This document shows positions 22,901-29,352 of a stretch of 29,352 nt of DNA, one piece after another; position 1 is the stretch's first letter; each line of letters begins with the position of its first letter. The notes beneath the pieces were generated by a model. That model was given only the letters and a program-made list of their open reading frames with translations, searched no databases and was not told where the DNA came from. The position numbers were made by a program, and so were the translations under genes. The stretch lies in contig GG745336.1 of the NCBI GenBank assembly GCA_000151295.1, positions 349,224 through 378,575 of the forward strand, read 5' to 3'. This DNA comes from Allomyces macrogynus ATCC 38327 (Eukaryota > Blastocladiomycota > Blastocladiomycetes > Blastocladiales > Blastocladiaceae).

Positions 22901-25900
22901 TGACTTGTACATCATTCCTCAAACGCAGTGCTGCGCAAGGCGACAGCGGGTCTCAACCTCGCCAAGGACCTCAACACCAACCTCGCTTACTTTGTTCGCG
23001 ACCTGATCTTGCTCGTACCCGTCGAGCTAGTGCTCGACCTCGTTCTGCTGCACGTCAACGCGATTGATATCGGCGACTCGGCCACCTTGGCAAGCATCAA
23101 GGCCGAGTTTCTGGCCCACGTTGCCGGCTCCGAGCACCCGCTCCCGCTTGACCAGATCGTGACCGAGGTCGTGCGGTGCCTGATGCACACGAACCGTGAA
23201 ATCCGCGTGCTCGGCATCACCATGTGGCGCGACGTGCTCGTGGCGCGCTCCGTGATTGCCACCTCGCCCGATGTCGCAGCCGTGTGGACCGGCCGCCCAG
23301 CCGTCGACGCACACGTGCTCTACTACTTTGCATCGGTCACGCTCGCGTTGCTGCCCTCGCTGCTCCCGCAGACGTCGACAGAGGTGCTCGTCATGCGCAC
23401 AGTCGCGCTGTGCACGATCTTTTCGCTGATGCATTTGGTCAAGCATCCGCAATTTACGGCATGGGCAAAGCAGGTGCTCGACGAGGGTGCGTGGATGCAG
23501 CGGCTGATGCTGCTGCTCAACGAGTTCCAGTACGGGACGAGCGAGCAGGCCGAGGCGCGGTTAGTGGTGGTGCAGCAGCGCGGCGCGGGTGGGGCCAAGG
23601 TACGGGAGTCAATGTCAGAGAATGCTTCGCAGATCCTGACCAATCACTTCTCTCTCGACAGAAATTCTTGGAAGACTACTTCAAGAGCCACGTCTCGACC
23701 GTCCGCGGCAAACTCGGCCGTCCCGGCACCGCCAAGACCGATACGGCCAGTGTTGCCGCGTCGCAGCGCGTCTCAGACCAATCGGTCGTGCAAGAAATGC
23801 ACCTGAGCACCCACATTGCGCATATGGTCCTGCGCGTCTTCGACGAGCTCACGCCCGTCTTCCTGACGTCGCGCGGGACGTTCCTCGAGTTCCTGATCCA
23901 AGCTTTGTGGATCCCGGTCGGCGAAGAGGGTGCTGCGCAAATCCTGTCGCGCATCGCGACCATGGTCGAGGCCAACCCCGTGATCATTATTGAGCGGTAC
24001 ACAGAGCCGCTGATCGATGCGCTGCTGCGCACGGCGAGCAATGTCGCGGCGCGAGTGCGGTCGGCCGCGGGCCATGTGCTGTTCACCATGTTCCGTACAT
24101 GCTACTCGCTGCAGGCGCGCGATATGAAGCATGGCCGCGCGTTCTCGCAGTTCCGGATCCAGGTCACGGTCGCTATCTCACAGCTGCGCAATGGGAACAT
24201 GGAGCACCTCGCGCAGTGCTGGGACGAGATTGCGTCCAAGTGCGCAGGGTGCACGGATGCCGGATTCCGCGAAAAGGTTTGTGTGTTGGGACACCTCAAG
24301 GAGTCGTGGGTGGACTTGAGCTGACGCTGCTTGACCGTGTAGATGCTCAACGCGAGCCAGATTCTCAGCGCGGTGATCCGGAACGGGATTCGGCTCGAAA
24401 CGATCCCGGACCTCGAGTCGCGCATCGACTGCTATGGCGAGATTGCCAAGGGGTACTGCAATACGCCAGACCTGCGGCTTGCGACGCTCGAAACGATTGT
24501 ACGTCAAGCATTCACCTTGGATGAGCTCCGATGTCTGTATTCCTCACCGCGGCCATTTCCACAGGGTAACATTCAAGCCGACGCAGGCTACCTGACCGAG
24601 GCTGCTCTGGCATACCTGCACGCCGCCGCGCTGATCTCCGAGTACCTATTCATGCAAAACGTGCGGTACCCGGGCCCGAAAGGTGCCAAGGCATTCTCCG
24701 CGTGCAACCCGAACCTGATCGAGGAGGTGTTGCCCGTCACGATCCGCGACGAGGGCGCTTTCTCGAGCGACGAGTTTAGCGAGGACGGGCTCATCACGTT
24801 CCTCGACCGCGCCGTGCCGCTGCTGCATAAGGCCGCGCAGTTTGAAATGGTCAATGAGGTCTACAAGCTTCTGTTGCCGATTCTCGAGGCGAGGCGCGAT
24901 TGGGCACGGCTCGCTGCGGCGCATCAGCAGCTCGCCGATGCGTTTTCGGTGCTGAGCAACAAGCCGGCGCGCATTTTTGCCACGTATTACCGCGTCGCGT
25001 ATATTGGCGCTGCGTGGGGCGAGCTCAACGGCAAGGCATTTGTGTACCGCGAAAAGGGCGTGTGCATGCTGCCGGATTTCGCGACGAAGCTGAGGGTACG
25101 ACGACACGTTTCCTTTTGGTTTGTTTGGGTAATCAGCGGCTCACCTCGGCTCCGCATTTCCGCAGACCAACTTTGCGTCCATGGGCGACACGTTCCAGAT
25201 CCTGCAAGAGTCGGGCACGATCGACGAGTCCAAGCTCGACCCGGCCAAGGCCTATGCGCAGGTGACGCACGTCGACGCCGCGTCCTCCTCGTCCTCGTCC
25301 AGCTCCAGCGACGGCCCCACGACAATGCACGCAGACCTGTCGGGCGTGCGGCAATTCACTTACATGGTCCCGTTCACGCCGTCGGGCAGGACGCACGGCG
25401 ACGTGTCGACGCAGTGGCTCAAGCACGTGCACGTTGCGACGCGGTGCCCGTTCCCGTCCTGGACCAAGCGGCACGAAATCGTGAACGTCACGACCACCGA
25501 CTTGAACCCGCTGCAAGTATCGACGCAGGCGATTGCCGCACGGACGGCGCGACTGCGGTCGCTCGTGCACGCGGCACCCGTCGATACCAAGTCGCTGCAA
25601 ATGGTACTGTCAGGCTCGCTTCGGCCGCAAGTCAATTCCGGGCCGGGCGAAATCGCGCGCGTGTTTTTGGGTGCGGGCGGGGTCGGGTCGACGTACCCGA
25701 CGTCGCAGGTCGAGGAACTCAAGGCCGCGTTCCGCCTGTTCGTGCGCGTGTGTGAGGTGGCCGTGACCGTGAACCGGCAGCTGATTCAGGACGGTACGTT
25801 GTTGCGTGCTTATGGTTTGGGAGGTTTCGTCGTCACTCACCGCCGCTCATGCGACCGTGGGTAGATCAACTGGATTACCAAAAGGACCTGGAGCTCGGTT

Positions 25901-26141
25901 ACGAGCAGCTGGTTGCGCAGCTCGAGCCCTTGCTGCAGGCCAATGTGGGCGGCACTGCGCACAGCCCCATCTCGCCGCAGAAGATTGCCAACGCGTACGT
26001 GTCGCACTGTGTTGTTACCTTGCGACCACGGGTCGGGTTGGACTAACAATTTGGACTCAATCCACCAGGGACGCGCACGTCAAGCAGATTGTCGAGTTTC
26101 TCGGCTCGCAGGAAAATCTCGCCGCGTTCTTATTGGAGTAA
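19989..26141 (+). CDS. DOCK-family Rho GTPase exchange factor (DHR-1 and DHR-2)
   Basis: Guanine nucleotide exchange factor for Rac/Cdc42-type GTPases at membranes. Twelve exons: 19989-20438, 20515-20571, 20639-21874, 21947-22060, 22134-22857, 22929-23599, 23662-24276, 24343-24498, 24565-25095, 25166-25793, 25865-25994, 26069-26141; 5385 nt, 1794 aa, all phases close. The N-terminus is Ser/Ala-rich with a PPPPPP run (about 76-81), a possible SH3/EVH1 or profilin ligand. DHR-1 (C2-like, about 530-700) shows VVDVEVCNGKGEPI, YHEKMPTFEDEIKCRM, LHLRFVFSHVACK, GFAFLPLQDETG and TLPVYQ. A helical-repeat middle follows. DHR-2 (from about 1300 to the end) shows YLTEAALAYLHAAALISEYL, PARIFATYYRVAY, GKAFVYREK, AYAQVTHV, PLQVSTQAI and DQLDYQKDLELGYEQLV. 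A poly-Ser run ([11 protein letters not shown], bases about 25280-25310) interrupts DHR-2 just after the AYAQVTHV strand. Motif order suits the zizimin/DOCK-C/D side; the exact GTPase preference cannot be read by eye. Confidence 0.9.
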
Positions 26142-26295
26142 GGCGACTGATGGGCGGGCCAGGCGGACTCGGGGACATTGTGTGTTCTGACTGGAAGAAA
26201 AGATCGCTCGTTTAAGGGGTTCAATTATTAGAAACCGAGACGTGTGAGGCAAGCTGTCGCCGCGCAGTGGCAGGACGAGCACAAGAGACAGGTGG

Positions 26296-26547
26296 TCAAC
26301 CAACCAAGAAACACGACCCAGCCCAGCGCGGTTGAAGCTCGCCCAGCGTCTGGTGCGAAATGCTGTTGATGGCGTGGATGGCAGCGTGCAGGCGCGCCGC
26401 GTAAAAAGTGGGGGCGACCAGCGCGAGATGCACGAGCGTGGTTGAGTCGAGTTTGCGCACAATCATTTCAACAATCTCGCCAGGCAGCTGGACCAGACAC
26501 GGCTGAGGTGTGGGCCCTGGCTGGGGCACTGCGGCGGCATGCATCAT
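26296..26547 (-). CDS. Short F-box-like protein or truncated F-box gene
   Basis: F-box proteins bring substrates to SCF ubiquitin ligases through Skp1. The 83-residue frame starts with tandem ATGs at 26547, has a Pro-rich leader, then an F-box-like stretch VQLPGEIVEMIVRKLDS, TLVHLALVAPTFYAA (about 19-51), with Leu/Pro/Ile/Val spacing typical of the Skp1-binding helix bundle. Nothing resembling a substrate-binding domain follows before TGA. Another exon is possible: a pyrimidine tract ending in CAG near 26190 on the minus strand could be an acceptor, but it would run antisense into the DOCK 3' end 155 bp away. Either a minimal protein, an incomplete model, or a remnant. Confidence 0.5.
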   Translation of the reverse strand: MMHAAAVPQPGPTPQPCLVQLPGEIVEMIVRKLDSTTLVHLALVAPTFYAARLHAAIHAINSISHQTLGELQPRWAGSCFLVG

Positions 26548-27309
26548 GGTGGACGTGGACGATGGCGGTCGCCGTCTCGCGGTAGAGTAGCTTGATCAAA
26601 TGAACAGTTGGTGGGGACTCGGCGACTCGAAGGAGAGAGAGATCTCAGTTCACACTCGTCCACCTCCTCTAATGATGCCGGCAGCGTTGGCGCGGGCGGT
26701 GTTGGTCGCGTTGTCTTCTCCTTTTGCACGGCGTGCAGGAACGTGTAGGGTAGGATCGTGCAGCAATCACAAGCGATCACGTCCGATCAGGTCCTACCAG
26801 CAGCGTCCGTCACATCAGCAACAACAGGGACGTCCAAAACTGACGTAGATGCACTTCCATTTCTTTGAGCACCGACGTGTCACCACGCGGGTTACCAGAC
26901 CTGGCGTGACTGACCACAGTCCACCCCACAAAATCTCGAAACGGCGTCCCTTCACGTGTTTGCCCGTGGAGACTTGGTCCGGGATGGTCGGTCAGTCGAA
27001 GAGCTTTGAAAAACCCCCTCAGGTGCGCTTTCAAGCCCTGTCGCGAGCCTTTTACATTGGTCGTGACGTTGGATTTGCTCCTATTGTCAGATGAAAGGCT
27101 TGGCCCGCACCAGAGCGGCCTGGCAAACCTCTTCTCCAAACTCTGGTCCAAAACGTTCCAAAACCCATTTCCAGTCCGATGTGTTCAATGGTGACAATTG
27201 GAGAAACGAGACACAGGCAACCCAACCCAACGGCAAATGCAAAGAAACAAAAATCCCAACGAGAACCACGAAAGAGAAAAAAAAAAAACGACCAATCCCG
27301 ACATGCCGC
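26548..27309. other. Intergenic region without recognised gene
   Basis: 762 bp between the F-box start and the CCT1 stop. It is less GC-rich than the genes. A 113-codon minus-strand frame (26810-27151) has no family resemblance. An A-rich run (about 27279-27288; T-run on the minus strand) lies just past the CCT1 stop and may belong to its 3' UTR. Confidence 0.4.
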
Positions 27310-29118
27310 TTAGTGCAGCCCAGCATGCGGGTCCTCGCCCTCCTGCTGCGCCGGCATCAACTTGATCATATCATCAATGCGCAAAATCGAGATCGCCGCC
27401 TCGGTCGCGGCCTTGAGCGACTTGATCTTCGACATGGCCGGTTCCAAGACGCCGGCTTTGACGTTATCGCGCGTCTCCCCCTTGATCAAATCGAGCCCCA
27501 TGGCCTTGAGCGCCTTTTTCGCGTCCGAGGCACCCGCCTGCTGCGCGACCGCGTGGTACGCGCACAGTTTCGCCACCAGCTCGGTCGAGTCCTTGGCGGC
27601 ATTCACGGCGAGCTGCTTCGGAATGACCAGCAACGCCTGTGCAAACTCGGCAATGGCCAGCTGTTCGCGCGAGGCGAGCGTCGTGGCAAAGTTTTCGAGG
27701 TACATGGAGAGCGCGGCCTCGACGGCCCCACCGCCGGGCACGACGGTGCCGGACTCGAGCGTGCGCTTGACGACGCACAGCGAGTCGTGCAGCGACCGTT
27801 CCATTTCATCGAGCATGTAGTCGTTGGCGCCGCGCAGAATCAGCGACGCCGACGACTGCGCCTTGGTGCCGCGAATGATGATGCACTCGTCGTCCGAAAC
27901 ACGTTCCTGCGCGACCGACTCGGCGTAGCCTAGGTAGGCCGGCTCAAACGTCTCCTCGCCCTCGAGGTTGGCGAGCGTCGAGAGAAGCGTCGCGCCGGTC
28001 GCTTTCGCAATGCGCTTCATGTCGTCCTTGGCGACGCGGCGCACGGCCATGGCGCCGCGCTCGACAAAGTACTTCAGGCACATATCGTCGATCCCCTTGG
28101 TGGTCAGAATCACGTTCGCGCCGGCGGCGAGGATCTTTTCGATGCGTTCGGCAGTAATGTCCGACTCGCGCTGTCGAATGGCCTCGAGCTTGGTCGGGTC
28201 GTCGACAATCACGTGCACGCCGAGGTGCATGCGCGCCTTCATCAGGTTGATGTCGAGGCACGCGATCTTGGCGTTCTGGATCACGGTGGGCATGGCCTGC
28301 GAGGCCACGGTGCAGTTGAGCGCGTACCCGCGAATAAACTGCGACTCCTTGCCAGACTTGCCGTGCGCCTTGAGAATGTTGACGGCCTTGACGGGGTACT
28401 TGACTTCGCCGCGCGCGTTCACGTTCTTGACGGCCTGCATCGCGTCGACGACCATGGTCGCGAAAAAGTCATCGTCGCTACATGTTCCGTACACGTCCAA
28501 GGTCAGCATCCGCCCGCTCCGACGGCAACGCCCAGCGGCACATCGACGTACGTGTTGATAATCTTCGACGCCATCGACGTCTTAGCGACATTCACCAAAC
28601 AATCGCGCCCCAAATCGGTCACCTTCGTCGCGAGCGACTCGGACAGGTACTTGCACGCCTCCTTGACGGCCAACCGGTACCCGGTAATGATCGTCGTCGG
28701 GTGAATGCGGTTCTTGACGAGCTCATTCGCGCGCTTGAGCAGTTCCGCCGCCACAATCACGACCGAGGTGGTCCCGTCACCGACTTCCTTGTCCTGCTGC
28801 TGCGCGAGCTCGACCAACACTTTGGCGGCCGGGTGCTCGACCTCCAGCAGGCGCAAAATCGTCGCGCCGTCGTTGGAAATGGTCACGTCGCCAATGTCGT
28901 CGACGAGCATCTTGTCGAGGCCGACGGGGCCAAGCGAGGTCTTGACGATGTTGGCGACCGACATGGCCGCGAGGACTAGAAGAGGGGCGCCGGCGTCAGC
29001 GCGTGCGTGCCGGTGGCCAAGTAGGGGCGCGCGGCATACCGTTCTGGTGGCGAATGTCCTGGCCGGACGTGCGCTCGCCGCCAATGGTCAGCGCCGTCTG
29101 CTGTTCCTTGGGTGCCAT
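27310..29118 (-). CDS. CCT1: T-complex protein 1 subunit alpha (chaperonin CCT1)
   Basis: Alpha subunit of the cytosolic TRiC/CCT chaperonin, which folds actin, tubulin and other clients by ATP-driven lid closure. Three exons, right to left: 29118-29040, 28975-28552, 28477-27310; 1671 nt, 556 aa, phases 1 and 2, the normal length for CCT1. Start: MAPKEQQ...[13 protein letters not shown] spliced to [15 protein letters not shown]-site motifs are [26 protein letters not shown] and GDGTTSVV (92-99). Alpha-type signatures include [56 protein letters not shown], the hinge region [17 protein letters not shown], and the C-terminal segment [19 protein letters not shown]. The MLTLDVYG reading at the apparent start of the last exon is intronic: joining AC to C rebuilds IINTDDDFF. 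The start context (gcaccaaccATGG-like) is good. Only two introns, fewer than its neighbours. Confidence 0.97.
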
Positions 29119-29283
29119 GGTTGTTTCGGTTGGGTTGGATCACGAGCGCGGCACGGTCGTGGTGGGTGGAGAGCGCGCGTTGGAAAACGAGCGTGTCGAG
29201 AGCGTGGTCGGTTGGCGCGGGCGCGTGGTCCAAGAGCGGGGTGCGTGCAGCAGGTCGGTCTTGACGGGGATCGGCGACGACAA

Positions 29284-29317
<34 letters not shown>

Positions 29318-29352
29318 GATTTGGGGTGCGTGATCGTAGTGCAGCTGCAGCG
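29119..29352 (-). promoter_or_regulatory. CCT1 upstream region
   Basis: 234 bp of G/C-rich sequence upstream of the CCT1 start up to the window end. It should contain part of the promoter and 5' UTR. A CGA microsatellite lies within it. No TATA box or heat-shock element (inverted nGAAn arrays) is evident. Confidence 0.4.
29285..29316. repeat. CGA trinucleotide repeat
   Basis: About ten and a half perfect CGA units (TCG on the minus strand), roughly 170 bp upstream of the CCT1 start. Such a tract is mutable and could vary in length between strains. Confidence 0.95.

Noticed and set aside
27091..27933. 280-codon + strand frame
   Set aside because: Antisense shadow of CCT1; Arg-rich with no family features.
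28478..28509. Apparent ATG start (MLTLDVYG) of a second CCT1 open reading frame
   Set aside because: It is intronic. Splicing 28552 to 28477 restores the conserved IINTDDDFF junction and a single 556-residue CCT1.
29285..29316. CGA array considered as a CRISPR-like or minisatellite array
   Set aside because: Pure trinucleotide microsatellite with no spacers; the window is eukaryotic.

Overview
This window is eukaryotic. It is GC-rich and gene-dense, with genes on both strands and many short spliceosomal introns (mostly 57-99 nt). Rebuilding exons by protein-family homology and reading phase gives eight closed or nearly closed multi-exon genes, plus pseudogenes, one small F-box frame and a partial gene at the left edge. 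Tubulin-modifying and microtubule-severing genes, a C2-lipase and a DOCK/RPEL actin pair in a compact, intron-rich genome suggest a zoosporic (flagellated) fungus. Blastocladiomycota such as an Allomyces relative is my best guess, by inference only. A run of N at 15800-16731 shows that this is a draft assembly.

Layout: (a) 2-646, 3' end of a Ser/Thr/Pro-rich gene (+). (b) 912-3199 (-), TTLL-type tubulin glutamylase, head-to-head with (c) 3669-4864 (+), a UCH-L3-like deubiquitinase. (d) 4865-6366, no confident gene. (e) 6367-13736 (-), a diverged tandem duplication of a two-gene unit, RCC1-like plus C2/class-3 lipase. The left unit keeps an intact lipase but only a scrap of RCC1. The right unit keeps an intact RCC1-like gene but a broken lipase. 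(f) 14350-17351 (+), katanin p60 AAA ATPase, interrupted by the gap. (g) 18228-19302 (-), three-RPEL actin-binding protein, head-to-head with (h) 19989-26141 (+), a 12-exon DOCK-family GEF. (i) 26296-26547 (-), a short F-box frame. (j) 27310-29118 (-), CCT1/TCP-1 alpha.

Functional themes: TTLL and katanin both act on microtubules, and polyglutamylation is known to stimulate severing. RPEL (G-actin sensing) and DOCK (Rac/Cdc42 activation) both act on actin and share one 686-bp divergent intergenic region. CCT1 is part of the chaperonin that folds actin and tubulin. I see no evidence that these form a dedicated cluster; ordinary gene density could explain it.

The most notable observations are the reciprocal decay of the duplicated RCC1-lipase units and an unusual 5' splice-site consensus, GT(A/G)CGT, with C at +4 in about 33 of 40 inferred introns. 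Several introns are also stop-free and a multiple of three long, so their retention would be silent in frame. All gene models were made by eye; exon junctions are supported by phase arithmetic and motif continuity, not by transcripts.
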